A stretch of DNA of 64,000 nt from Bacteroidaceae bacterium (GTDB lineage Bacteria; Bacteroidota; Bacteroidia; Bacteroidales; Bacteroidaceae). The stretch is taken from contig JAGCPD010000012.1 of the NCBI GenBank assembly GCA_017645305.1, forward strand, positions 124,001-188,000, given 5' to 3'. Shown piece by piece: positions 1-8,784 of the stretch; the stretch's first letter is position 1, and every line of letters begins with the position of its first letter. The notes under the pieces were generated by a model, which saw only the letters and a program-made list of their open reading frames with translations, searched no databases and was not told the DNA's origin. Both the position numbers and the translations under genes were made by a program.

Positions 1-1310
1 TATACGGGCACATAGCCGTTTGAATGACCGCCGCTAGCCCAGCTGATCATAGCCACTTCACTAAGGATGTGTTTGGTGGTTTCGCACAGGTCACCGATGC
101 GGTCGTTTACTTTTTTATCTTCCTTAATAGCCTTTTCTATTTCATTCCAGCGGCTTTGCAAGCGCTCCTTCTGCTTGTCCTTCAGTTCGATGCCAGCTCC
201 AAAGCCCATCTCTTCCTTTAGGACTTTCTCCACTGCTTCCCACGTGAACTTCTTGGGAGCTTGCTTGTACTGTTCTCTTAGAATCCACTTCAGTTCGTTG
301 ATACTCTTACGCTGGTACTTCAACAAGTCGGTGTGAATCTCGTAAGGACCGACACCCATTACTAAGCCACCAGTCTCATGGTCAGCGCTGATAACGATAA
401 TGGTCTCGTCGGGATGCTGCTCGTAGAATTCGTAAGCAACCTTGATGGCTTTGTCAAAGTCAATTACCTCATTAATACAATTGCCAATATCGTTGCTATG
501 ACAAGCCCAATCAATCATGCCGCCTTCAACCTCAAAGAAAAAACCATTTGTGTTCTTTGAACTTAGGAAATTGATTCCGGCACGTACAATCTGCTCCAGT
601 GTCAGATCGTCTTTTGTCTGATCCAATGCATAAGGAATTTGGTCACTGCCCAGCTTCTCATTTGCCTTGTCGCTTTGGAAGAGGAGAAGCTTTTCGGCCT
701 GCCGTCCTTTTTTGGTGTATTCTTTATAACCCTTTACAATGGTGTAGCCGGCTGCCTTAGCTTGCTCATGTAGTGATGGCTCTCCATCCTTTGTGTAGGG
801 ACGGTGGAAGTCAGCCCCGCCAAAGAAATCGAATCCGCTCTTACAGAGGTCCTTGCCCAGTTCCCAGTACATGTTTCGGTTGGGCTGATGACCGAAGAAA
901 GAGGCTGGAGTGGCATGTGTGACAGCCACACTGGTAGCTACCCCTACAGCCTTGCCTGAGTTTTTTGCCCATTGTGCAATACTGTAACATGGGGTCTCTA
1001 AGTCTTTCAGCACGCCAATGGCACCGTTCTTGGTCTTCTTGCCAGTTGCCAGAGCTGTTCCACCGGCAGCAGAGTCGGTAACGCCGTTGGTGGCAGAATA
1101 TGTGTTTACCATACCCACAACGGGGAGGCTTGACATCAACAGGGGTTCAAACCCGATTCTGCCTTTAAGTGCAGCCAGGTATGTTTCTGTAACGTTGATT
1201 TGGTTCACACCCATACCGTCGCCAATGAAGTAGAACACGTATTTTACCTCGGCCATAGCGGTAAGGCTCAAGAGTACTGCCAATAAGCAGCTGAGGATTC
1301 GTTGTTTCAT
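1..1310 (-). CDS. Alkaline phosphatase (3' part missing at window edge)
   Basis: Exported alkaline phosphatase that hydrolyses phosphate monoesters in the periplasm. The start at 1310 gives a signal peptide (MKRQ-like basic start, hydrophobic core, cleavage after about residue 20). The first metal ligand is in FIGDGMG (Asp31), the nucleophile motif is TDSAAGG (Ser80), and the later metal motifs ADHETGG and SGGHSNG are all present, so the active site is complete. The frame stays open to base 1, so only the extreme C-terminus is lost outside the window. A TAAATTTG promoter element lies about 50 bases upstream. The gene is divergent from the cation efflux gene. The family assignment is firm; substrate preference is unknown. 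Confidence 0.93.
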   Translation of the reverse strand, partial: MKQRILSCLLAVLLSLTAMAEVKYVFYFIGDGMGVNQINVTETYLAALKGRIGFEPLLMSSLPVVGMVNTYSATNGVTDSAAGGTALATGKKTKNGAIGVLKDLETPCYSIAQWAKNSGKAVGVATSVAVTHATPASFFGHQPNRNMYWELGKDLCKSGFDFFGGADFHRPYTKDGEPSLHEQAKAAGYTIVKGYKEYTKKGRQAEKLLLFQSDKANEKLGSDQIPYALDQTKDDLTLEQIVRAGINFLSSKNTNGFFFEVEGGMIDWACHSNDIGNCINEVIDFDKAIKVAYEFYEQHPDETIIVISADHETGGLVMGVGPYEIHTDLLKYQRKSINELKWILREQYKQAPKKFTWEAVEKVLKEEMGFGAGIELKDKQKERLQSRWNEIEKAIKEDKKVNDRIGDLCETTKHILSEVAMISWASGGHSNGYVPV

Positions 1311-1359
1311 AAATAGAGTATTTTTTGATTTATAATTGATAAGTTCCTAATTGCGGCAG

Positions 1360-1367
1360 CAAATTTA
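1360..1367 (-). promoter_or_regulatory. TAnnTTTG promoter element for the phosphatase gene
   Basis: TAAATTTG on the minus strand, about 50 bases before the start codon. It matches the Bacteroidota -7 element. Confidence 0.6.
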
Positions 1368-1410
1368 GCACTTTTTCTGCATTTTTATGCCGATTGTTGG
1401 AATAAAGTGG

Positions 1411-1418
1411 TAAATTTG
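1411..1418 (+). promoter_or_regulatory. TAnnTTTG promoter element for the cation efflux gene
   Basis: TAAATTTG on the plus strand, 22 bases before the ATG at 1440. If used, it excludes the upstream GTG at 1407 as the start. Confidence 0.5.
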
Positions 1419-1439
1419 TTGGCAAAATTGCTTTTTCTG

Positions 1440-2327
1440 ATGGAAAGGAACCGTCAAATATACAGGGTAACGCTAGTTGGAGGCGTAGTAAACGTGCTGC
1501 TGCTTATTTTCAAATTTGTGGCGGGCATCATGGGGCATAGTGCTGCCATGGTAGCAGATGCCGTCCATTCACTCAGCGATTTTGTGACCGATGTTATTGT
1601 TTTGGTTTTTGTCCATATCAGTGGCAAACCGAAGGATAAGTCTCATGACTATGGTCACGGTAAGTATGAGACCTTGGCGATGACCATCATAGGTCTTGCC
1701 TTGCTTGCCGTGGCCATTGGCATTGTCTACGCCGGTGTCATAAAGATTGTTGCATGGGCTGGTGGAACGCAGTTGCAGACTCCCGGTACGTTGGCACTCT
1801 GGGCAGCTCTGTTGTCGGTGGTACTGAAAGAAATGGTTTACCGTTATTCTATGGCAGAAGCTCACCGGCTGCACTCGCAGGCCATAGTGGCCAACGCTTG
1901 GCATCATAGGAGTGACGCACTTTCGTCTGTGGGAACGGCCTTGGGCATAGGCGGAGCTATTTTCCTGGGACAGAGGTGGGTGGTTCTTGATCCCATGGCA
2001 TCAGTCTTAGTGGGCTTATTTATTATAAAGGTATCGGTCTTTTTGCTGCGTGACGGCATTGGTGACCTTATGGAGCACTCGTTGCCCGATGAGGTAGAGG
2101 CCGAGATTCTGAAACTGGCAGCCTCCGTTGAGGGTGTGGTTGAGCCGCATGACTTACGTACTCGCCGTATTGGCAACCATTATGCCATTGAGTTACATAT
2201 CTTAATGGATGGTAACATTTCCTTGTGTGAGGCACATGACAAGGCCTCTGAGGTGGAAAACGTGCTCCGCAGCCACTATGGCGAGGAAACACATATAGCG
2301 GTGCATGTAGAACCGATGCAAGATTAG
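1440..2327 (+). CDS. Cation diffusion facilitator family transporter
   Basis: Inner-membrane divalent cation/proton antiporter of the CDF family, probably exporting zinc, iron or manganese. The 295-residue protein has several membrane spans. The first metal-site motif is in span 2 (His43, Asp47 and Asp51 in HSLSDFVTD) and the second is HHRSD near residue 157. A cytoplasmic C-terminal domain carries His-rich segments ending HIAVHVEP. I chose ATG 1440 over GTG 1407 because a promoter element sits at 1411-1418. The M28 peptidase gene follows 31 bases later without an obvious promoter, so the two may be cotranscribed. Metal specificity cannot be read from the sequence. Confidence 0.92.
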   Translation: MERNRQIYRVTLVGGVVNVLLLIFKFVAGIMGHSAAMVADAVHSLSDFVTDVIVLVFVHISGKPKDKSHDYGHGKYETLAMTIIGLALLAVAIGIVYAGVIKIVAWAGGTQLQTPGTLALWAALLSVVLKEMVYRYSMAEAHRLHSQAIVANAWHHRSDALSSVGTALGIGGAIFLGQRWVVLDPMASVLVGLFIIKVSVFLLRDGIGDLMEHSLPDEVEAEILKLAASVEGVVEPHDLRTRRIGNHYAIELHILMDGNISLCEAHDKASEVENVLRSHYGEETHIAVHVEPMQD

Positions 2328-2358
2328 ACGTTAGACTTTTGTTTTAAATGAAAATATT

Positions 2359-3648
2359 ATGAAAAGATTACTGATTATCCTGCTGCCTATGTTGGCTATG
2401 CAGGTAAGTGCACAGGATTTGGGGCATTACAAACGGGTGATTAAGGAACTGAGCTCAGCCAGGTATCAGGGGCGCGGCTATGCCAAGGGCGGTGCCAACA
2501 AGGCGGGCCGGTTCCTGCAGAAAGAATACCAGAAGGCGGGAGTGGATGAAGTTATCCTGCAACCCTTTAAGCTGGATATAAACACTTTCTGTGGCAAAAT
2601 GGAGATGGAAAGCCTCACCTTTAACCCCTCTCCCGTGGGCGAGGGGAGTACTTGGAAAACGCTCACTCCCGGAGTGGATTTCTCCATGCGAGAGTATTCT
2701 CCCGGCGTGCACGGTGTGTTTCCTGTCTATCATGTGGATACGCTGAATTACGATGCCGACCGTATGTTTGCCGACTTGGCAAAGCCTGAGTATGCTAACT
2801 GCTTGGTGGCCTGCGAGTTCTGGTTTACCTATCGTCACAGCAAGGATTTCTCGCGACTGCAAAAGGCGGGCGAATGCAACAATGCAGGACTCATCTATAC
2901 ATGGCCTGCTCCCATTAAGTTCTTCAAGGCTTACGGTCATCGCGTGGTAGATAAGCCCATCATCTGGGTCACGCCCGATGCTATAAAGGATGTGCAGCAG
3001 GTTAAACTGAACGTTGACAATCAGTTCATGAAGGATTACGAGTGCTTCAACGTCATTGCCAAAGTTGCCGGTGAGCGGCATGATAGCTGCTATGTTTTCA
3101 CAGCGCATTACGACCACTTGGGCAACCTGGGTAGGAAAATCTTCTATGCCGGTGCCAACGATAACGCTTCTGGGACGGCTGCCATCGTCACGCTGGCTGC
3201 CTATTATGCCAAGCACCGTCCCAGATACGATATGTATTTTCTCTCCTTCTCGGGCGAGGATGCCAACCTGCGCGGTTCCACTTGGTATGCCGAGCATCCC
3301 ATTGTGCCCCTGAGCCAGATTAAATATCTGTTCAACATAGACATGATTGGCGACAACAGCCCCGTTCAGTATTGCGAAGTGAGCGACGAGGGTATGCCCG
3401 CTTACCAGCTTTTCGAAAAGATAAACACAGAGAAGAAATATTTCACAAGTCTGCATCGTGGTGACTTGGCAGCCAACAGCGACCACTACCCCTTTGCCAC
3501 ACGGCACGTACCCTGCATCTTTCTGGAGAACGAGAAGGGCGATGCTTATCAGTATTATCACACCATCTATGATACATTCGAGACGGTACGCTTTGATAGC
3601 TACGAGCCCGTTTTCCGTCTGGTCCGCGATTTCGTAGAGCAGTATTAA
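2359..3648 (+). CDS. Exported M28 family zinc aminopeptidase
   Basis: Predicted periplasmic or outer-surface peptidase of family M28, which removes N-terminal residues with two zinc ions. A signal peptide (MKRLLIILLPMLAMQVSAQ) is followed by the catalytic region. The metal and catalytic residues are visible in FTAHYDHLG (about 248), GANDNASG (about 266), FSGEDANLRGS (about 300; the usual GEE is GED here), NIDMIGD (about 328) and SDHYPF (about 374). The 429-residue length fits the family. Residues around 90-97 (NPSPVGEG) are encoded by a GC-rich palindrome resembling an intergenic repeat elsewhere in the window. The first part of the protein is a less conserved lid-like region. Confidence 0.9.
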   Translation: MKRLLIILLPMLAMQVSAQDLGHYKRVIKELSSARYQGRGYAKGGANKAGRFLQKEYQKAGVDEVILQPFKLDINTFCGKMEMESLTFNPSPVGEGSTWKTLTPGVDFSMREYSPGVHGVFPVYHVDTLNYDADRMFADLAKPEYANCLVACEFWFTYRHSKDFSRLQKAGECNNAGLIYTWPAPIKFFKAYGHRVVDKPIIWVTPDAIKDVQQVKLNVDNQFMKDYECFNVIAKVAGERHDSCYVFTAHYDHLGNLGRKIFYAGANDNASGTAAIVTLAAYYAKHRPRYDMYFLSFSGEDANLRGSTWYAEHPIVPLSQIKYLFNIDMIGDNSPVQYCEVSDEGMPAYQLFEKINTEKKYFTSLHRGDLAANSDHYPFATRHVPCIFLENEKGDAYQYYHTIYDTFETVRFDSYEPVFRLVRDFVEQY

Positions 3649-3895
3649 AAAAAGAAAAAATCTGACAACTTACTTCCGTTTTTATAATACAGGCCTTTAT
3701 GGTCGATGGGTTAAATGACGGTCATCAATTTTAAATCTACGACCATCGGTTTTTGAATTCACCGCTTAGAAATGTAAAAACCACGCTTATTATAAAGGGC
3801 TGGTTTTGGGAGAAATCTTTACAAGGTCAAAGACGTTATGAGATGTTGGGTTGGTAGTTTTTGGGAAATTTGTGTTATGAAAGAAAAAAATTAAT
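3649..3895. other. Intergenic region with inverted repeat
   Basis: AT-rich spacer without a coding frame. ATGGTCG near 3699 is repeated in inverted form (CGACCAT) near 3740, which could form a weak hairpin after the peptidase gene. There is no clear T-run, so terminator function is only possible. Confidence 0.3.
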
Positions 3896-3903
3896 TATCT
3901 TTG
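3896..3903 (+). promoter_or_regulatory. TAnnTTTG promoter for the dipeptidase-GH3 operon
   Basis: TATCTTTG with an upstream TTTG at 3869-3872, 23 bases apart. This fits the -33/-7 layout of Bacteroidota promoters. The start codon is 35 bases downstream. Confidence 0.75.
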
Positions 3904-3937
3904 CAACTCGAATTACTAATTTTAAGAGAAAACTGAT

Positions 3938-4738
3938 ATGAAAAAGTCGAAATTGAGGAAGCTTATTGCCCTTCTTGTGTTCACAGTGAGCATTGTAGTC
4001 GTGGCTATTGCTATTGAAAGCAGTAAGCACAGGAAAGCGGCTGATGTGGAGCCTACGGAGGATGCCAGCCAGTTTGTAACACTGACGGATGCCGTGCCTG
4101 ATGCTATTCTTGAGATTCGTTATTTCGGCACTTATAACTTTGTCGGCACTCGTATAGACGGCTATCTGGAGCCAATAGCACTTTTGGCTCGTGAGGCAGC
4201 AGATAGCCTTCGTGCTGTGAGCGATGACGTGATGGCAATGGGTTATCGGCTGAAGATTTATGATGCCTATCGCCCCCAGCAGGCAGTGAATCACTTTGTC
4301 CGTTGGGCTGCCGATGTGCCTGACACGCTGATGAAGCGGTATTTTTACCCCGACTTGGACAAGAGCGTGCTTTTTGAACAGGATTACATCTATGAGAAAA
4401 GCGGTCATTCCAGAGGCGCAACGGTTGACTTGACCCTCTTTGATATGCAGACGGAGAAAGAACTGGACATGGGCGGCACATTCGATTGGTTCGGACCTGA
4501 AAGTCATCCCGATTTCTGCGGTAACCCCGAAACAATGGACTATACGGGTGAAAGCAGCATGAGTCCAACAGGCAAAACCATCACTCCCGAACAGTTCCAC
4601 AACCGCATGATTCTGCGTCAGGCCATGCTTCGCCACGGCTTTAATCCCCTGGATAGCGAGTGGTGGCACTTCACCCTGAAGAATGAGCCGTTTCCTGAAA
4701 CATACTTTAATTTCCCTGTTCGGCAATTAACAAATTAA
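3938..4738 (+). CDS. VanX/DdpX-like D-alanyl-D-alanine dipeptidase
   Basis: Zinc dipeptidase of family M15D, which cleaves D-Ala-D-Ala. In non-resistant bacteria such enzymes are thought to recycle cell-wall peptides. An N-terminal hydrophobic segment (about 9-25) anchors or exports the 266-residue protein. The zinc motif SGHSRGATVD (about 155-164) matches SxHxxGxxxD, and the third ligand with the catalytic Glu is EWWH (about 240). The catalytic arginine is probably in YDAYRPQ (about 110). No vanA/vanH-like genes are nearby, so a resistance role is unlikely. The GH3 gene starts 5 bases after the stop, so the two form an operon. Confidence 0.9.
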   Translation: MKKSKLRKLIALLVFTVSIVVVAIAIESSKHRKAADVEPTEDASQFVTLTDAVPDAILEIRYFGTYNFVGTRIDGYLEPIALLAREAADSLRAVSDDVMAMGYRLKIYDAYRPQQAVNHFVRWAADVPDTLMKRYFYPDLDKSVLFEQDYIYEKSGHSRGATVDLTLFDMQTEKELDMGGTFDWFGPESHPDFCGNPETMDYTGESSMSPTGKTITPEQFHNRMILRQAMLRHGFNPLDSEWWHFTLKNEPFPETYFNFPVRQLTN

Positions 4739-4743
4739 CCAAT

Positions 4744-7008
4744 ATGATGAAGAAGATTTTTTTTGTATGCCTAATGGCTATAGGAGCCGTTTCCTATGCG
4801 CAGAAACTCGTCTATCTGGATGAGAGTAAGGATATAGAAGAACGTGTCGAGGATGCGCTGAAGCGTATGACGCTAGCCGAAAAGATTGACGTGATTCACG
4901 CACAAAGCAAGTTCTCAAGTGCTGGTGTAAAACGCCTCGGTATGCCCGATTTCTGGACAGATGACGGACCACATGGTGTGCGTCCCGATGTGCTTTGGGA
5001 TGAATGGGAACAGGCTGGACAGAGCAACGACTCTTGTGTGGCTTTTCCTGCCCTGACCTGTCTGGCAGCTACTTGGCAGCCTGCCTTTTCCTATATGTAT
5101 GGATATGCCTTGGGCGAAGAAGCACTCTATCGCGGCAAGAGCATGATTCTCGGTCCCGGCATCAACATCTACCGCACCCCGTTGGGTGGCCGTAACTTCG
5201 AATACATGGGTGAAGATCCCTACCTCACCTCGCGCATGGTAGTACCCTATGTGCAGGGACTGCAGAGCGTGGGCGTTGCCAGTTGTGTGAAGCACTACTG
5301 CCTGAACAACGATGAGGAATACCGCCATCAAGTGAACGTTATCGTCAGCGACCGTGCCTTGCACGAAATTTACCTGCCGGGCTTCGAGGCTGCCATTAAG
5401 GAGGGTAAGGCTTGGGGTATCATGGGTGCCTATAATTTATATAAGAATGAACACAATTGCCACAACCAATACACACTGAACAAGATACTGAAACAGGATT
5501 GGGGCTTCGACGGTGTGGTTGTGAGTGATTGGGGCGGTGCGCATGACCTCGACCAGGCTGTGAAGAACGGCCTCGACATGGAGTTCGGAACATGGACGAA
5601 CGGTCTATCTGAGGGAGCATCGAATGCTTACGACATGTACTACCTCTCCAAGCAATACCAAAAGGCCATCGTCGAAGGCAAATACACCACTAAAGAATTG
5701 GACGAGAAGGTTCGACGTGTCCTGCGCACATTCTTCCGCACCACGATGAACAAGCAGAAGCCCTATGGTTTCCTTTGCAGCGAGCAACATTACCAGACAG
5801 CCCGTATGGTGGCACATGAGGGCATCGTGCTTTTGCAGAACGAGGGTAACGTGCTGCCCATCCTCCCCGAACTCCATCCCGAGGGCATGAAGATTCTTGT
5901 TGTGGGCGAGAATGCCATCAAGATGATGACCGTGGGCGGCGGCTCCAGCTCGCTCAAAGCACAGCACGAAATCAGTCCCCTGCAAGGTTTGAAAATGAGA
6001 ATCGAAGCCTCCGACTTCCCCTCCAAAGGAAGGGTGAGCCTTGACTATGCCCGCGGCTATGTGGGTGACACAAGCGGCAACTACAACGGCGTAACGACTG
6101 GTCAGGACCTTAAGGATGACCGCTCGCCAGAAGCGCTCATCGCCGAGGCCGTGGAGAAAGCCAAAACTGCCGATTACGTCATTATCTTTGGTGGACTCAA
6201 CAAGAGCAACTATCAGGATTGCGAGGGCCACGACCGCAAGACGATGGACCTGCCCTACAATCAGGACAAGCTCATCACATCCATTGCAGTAGTCAACAAG
6301 AACACAGTCTATGTCAACATCAGCGGCAATGCCGTCTCCATGCCTTGGCGCAAACAGGTTCCTGCCATTGTGCAAGGTTGGTTTCTGGGCAGCGAATCAG
6401 GCATAGCCTTGGCAGACGTACTGCTTGGCAGAAACAACCCCAGCGGTCATTTGCCTTTCACCTGGTACGAGAGTTTGGATCAATGTGGCGCCCATTCCTT
6501 CGGTGAAGCAGCCTTCCCAGGCATCTGGCGCGAGGGCAAGAAGATTATCGACGAGGAGTACAAGGAGGGTATCTACGTCGGCTATCGTTGGACGGACAAG
6601 CAGAAGTTGAAGCCTGCCTTCGCCTTTGGTCACGGACTGAGCTATACAACGTTCAAAATCAGTAACCTGAGGGCTACGCTCAATGATACCACCGACGGTA
6701 ACATGACCTTCAAAGTTGATATTACGAATACAGGCAACTGTCTAGGATCTGACGTGGTGCAGCTCTATATCACCGATGTGAAATGTAGCGTGGATCGTCC
6801 CGTCAAGGAGCTGAAAGCTTTCAAGAAAGTTATGCTGAAGCCCGGCGAGACCCAGACCGTAACGCTGACGACCGACAAACGCGCCCTCTCCTTCTGGGAC
6901 GAACAGACAAATGACTGGAAAGCAGAGCCGGGCGAGTTCATTGCTCAGGTAGGCGATGCCTCTGACAAGTTGACATGCAAGGTGAAGTTTCGTCTCGTTG
7001 AATATTAA
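4744..7008 (+). CDS. GH3 family beta-glucosidase-like glycoside hydrolase
   Basis: Exported retaining glycosidase of family GH3, which acts on beta-linked gluco- or xylo-oligosaccharides. The 754 residues comprise a signal peptide (about 1-20, ending SYAQ), the N-terminal TIM barrel with the nucleophile Asp in VVVSDWGG (about 262), the alpha/beta sandwich domain, and a C-terminal fibronectin-III-like domain from about 650. This is the usual BglX-type architecture. Residues around 420-435 (DFPSKGR) are encoded by a GC-rich palindromic stretch that may be an inserted repeat. The gene is cotranscribed with the dipeptidase upstream. Exact substrate is not predictable. Confidence 0.93.
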   Translation: MMKKIFFVCLMAIGAVSYAQKLVYLDESKDIEERVEDALKRMTLAEKIDVIHAQSKFSSAGVKRLGMPDFWTDDGPHGVRPDVLWDEWEQAGQSNDSCVAFPALTCLAATWQPAFSYMYGYALGEEALYRGKSMILGPGINIYRTPLGGRNFEYMGEDPYLTSRMVVPYVQGLQSVGVASCVKHYCLNNDEEYRHQVNVIVSDRALHEIYLPGFEAAIKEGKAWGIMGAYNLYKNEHNCHNQYTLNKILKQDWGFDGVVVSDWGGAHDLDQAVKNGLDMEFGTWTNGLSEGASNAYDMYYLSKQYQKAIVEGKYTTKELDEKVRRVLRTFFRTTMNKQKPYGFLCSEQHYQTARMVAHEGIVLLQNEGNVLPILPELHPEGMKILVVGENAIKMMTVGGGSSSLKAQHEISPLQGLKMRIEASDFPSKGRVSLDYARGYVGDTSGNYNGVTTGQDLKDDRSPEALIAEAVEKAKTADYVIIFGGLNKSNYQDCEGHDRKTMDLPYNQDKLITSIAVVNKNTVYVNISGNAVSMPWRKQVPAIVQGWFLGSESGIALADVLLGRNNPSGHLPFTWYESLDQCGAHSFGEAAFPGIWREGKKIIDEEYKEGIYVGYRWTDKQKLKPAFAFGHGLSYTTFKISNLRATLNDTTDGNMTFKVDITNTGNCLGSDVVQLYITDVKCSVDRPVKELKAFKKVMLKPGETQTVTLTTDKRALSFWDEQTNDWKAEPGEFIAQVGDASDKLTCKVKFRLVEY

Positions 7009-7018
7009 GCATTGAGCA

Positions 7019-7828
7019 TTGAACATTCAGAGAATCGAAAATATAGCGGCTCCAGAGATAGCTCCGTTTGCTATGCTCACCGAGGCACAGCTACGTAATA
7101 GATTGCAGCCGGAAAGGGGCATTTTTATTGCAGAGAGTCCAAAAGTAATAAAGGTGGCATTGGAGGCCGGTTACGTCCCGGTATCGTTCCTCTGCGAGGA
7201 AAGGCACATCGCAGGTGATGCTAGCGAAATATTGGCAATGATTTCGCAAGATATTCCTATATATACCGGTTCACGTGAGTTGTTGACCAGTTTGACAGGT
7301 TATCAATTGACACGTGGCGTGTTGTGTGCCATGTATCGGCCTGCCCTCCAACCGCTTGCAGAGGTATTGAAAGATGCCCGTCGGGTAGTGGTGGTGCATA
7401 GTGTGTGTGATACAACCAATATAGGTGCCATCTTTCGTGCTGCGGCAGCCTTGGGCATGGATGCCGTATTGATGACAGCCGATGCTTGCGACCCATTGAA
7501 CCGCAGATCTGTGCGTGTGTCGATGGGAAGCGTTTTCTTGGTTCCCTGGACATGGATACCGGCGGGTGTGGAAGGCCTTCGTCTGCTGAATGATTTAGGT
7601 TTCAAGACGGCAGCTATGGCACTCAGAGATGACAATATAGATATAGATTCGCCTGAGCTGAAGGCGGTAGGTCAACTGGCCATTGTCATGGGAACAGAAG
7701 GAGAGGGCTTACCTCAGGCAGTCATTGATGTAGCTAACTATGTGGTACGCATTCCTATGCATAATAAAGTGGATTCGTTAAACGTGGCAGCCGCCGCCAG
7801 CATCGCTTTTTGGGAGTTAAAAAAATGA
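7019..7828 (+). CDS. TrmH/SpoU family RNA 2'-O-ribose methyltransferase
   Basis: SPOUT-fold methyltransferase that transfers a methyl group from SAM to a ribose 2'-OH in rRNA or tRNA. All three family motifs are present: NIGAIFRAAAALG (about 137), MGTEGEGLPQ (about 224) and IPMHNKVDSLNVAAAA (about 248). The N-terminal substrate-binding region has the segment GIFIAESPKV. No ATG lies before TTG 7019 in frame and the family extends this far, so TTG is taken as start; ATG 7073 is the alternative. The stop overlaps the next start by four bases (ATGA), indicating translational coupling. Target nucleotide unknown. Confidence 0.88.
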   Translation: MNIQRIENIAAPEIAPFAMLTEAQLRNRLQPERGIFIAESPKVIKVALEAGYVPVSFLCEERHIAGDASEILAMISQDIPIYTGSRELLTSLTGYQLTRGVLCAMYRPALQPLAEVLKDARRVVVVHSVCDTTNIGAIFRAAAALGMDAVLMTADACDPLNRRSVRVSMGSVFLVPWTWIPAGVEGLRLLNDLGFKTAAMALRDDNIDIDSPELKAVGQLAIVMGTEGEGLPQAVIDVANYVVRIPMHNKVDSLNVAAAASIAFWELKK

Positions 7829-8784
7829 AGATAGTAGTTTTAGACGGATATGCAGCTAATCCTGGGGACTTGTCCTGGGATGGCTTAAGAGAATTGGGTG
7901 AACTAACGGTGTATGAACGTACGGCACCTGAGGAAGTTCTGGAACGTGCCAAAGGGGCACAGGTGATAACGACCAACAAGGTACTGATTACAGAAGAGTT
8001 GATGGACCGGTTGCCGGAACTCCGCTACATTGGCGTGCTGGCTACAGGATATAATGTTGTGGACGTTCCTGCAGCTTGCAAGCGTGGCATCATAGTGACT
8101 AATATTCCTGCGTATAGTACCATGTCAGTCGCTCAAATGGCAATAGCCCATCTGTTAAACATTTGCAACCAGGTGGCATTGCATAGCGAGGCTGTAAAGC
8201 GTGGTGATTGGCAACTGTGCAAGGATTTTACCTTTACGCTAACCCCGCTTATTGAATTGGATGGTAAGACTTTTGGCATTGTTGGAATGGGAAACACGGG
8301 CATGGCAACAGCCCGCATAGCACAAAGTTTAGGTATGCGTGTGATGGCTTTTAGCAGCAAAAGCCGCGAATTATTAAGTGAGATGGGCATAGAAAGGGCG
8401 AAAAGTTATGATCATTTGTTTCATGAGGCCGATGTGATAAGTCTGCATTGTCCGCTTACGGAAGAAACCCATCACATAGTAAACGCAGAACGTTTGCAGC
8501 TAATGAAACCTACTGCCATTCTTATCAATACAGGTCGTGGTCCATTAGTGGACGAGCATGCACTGGCTCTGGCTTTGAACGAGGGACGCATTATGGCAGC
8601 AGGAGTAGATGTGCTGGAGGAGGAACCGCCACGTGACGGCAGTCCGCTTATTGGAGCCCGTAACTGTTATATTACTCCGCATGTAGCATGGGCTACGCGG
8701 GCAGCCAGAACAAGGCTGATGAATATCGCAGTAGAAAACGTAAAGGCATATATAAAAGGTAAACCGCAAAATGTGGTTCACTGA
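7825..8784 (+). CDS. D-2-hydroxyacid dehydrogenase (glycerate/hydroxypyruvate type)
   Basis: NAD(P)-dependent oxidoreductase of the D-isomer 2-hydroxyacid dehydrogenase family, reducing a 2-oxoacid such as hydroxypyruvate. The 319 residues show the Rossmann motif GIVGMGNTG (about 153) and the catalytic triad: Arg in NTGRGPLVD (about 236), Glu in DVLEEEPP (about 265) and His in ITPHVAW (about 285). ATG 7825 overlaps the stop of the methyltransferase, which fixes the start. The 3' end overlaps the convergent helicase gene by 7 bases. Length and motifs resemble bacterial glycerate dehydrogenases, but the substrate is an inference. Confidence 0.9.
   Translation: MKIVVLDGYAANPGDLSWDGLRELGELTVYERTAPEEVLERAKGAQVITTNKVLITEELMDRLPELRYIGVLATGYNVVDVPAACKRGIIVTNIPAYSTMSVAQMAIAHLLNICNQVALHSEAVKRGDWQLCKDFTFTLTPLIELDGKTFGIVGMGNTGMATARIAQSLGMRVMAFSSKSRELLSEMGIERAKSYDHLFHEADVISLHCPLTEETHHIVNAERLQLMKPTAILINTGRGPLVDEHALALALNEGRIMAAGVDVLEEEPPRDGSPLIGARNCYITPHVAWATRAARTRLMNIAVENVKAYIKGKPQNVVH

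Noticed and set aside
2455..3561. Long minus-strand frame opposite the M28 peptidase gene
   Set aside because: Its sequence has no domain or signal and it mirrors a gene with a complete active site, so it is an antisense shadow.
3938..4738. VanX-like gene as part of a vancomycin resistance cluster
   Set aside because: No ligase, VanH-like dehydrogenase or VanS/VanR regulators are near it, and chromosomal homologues are common.
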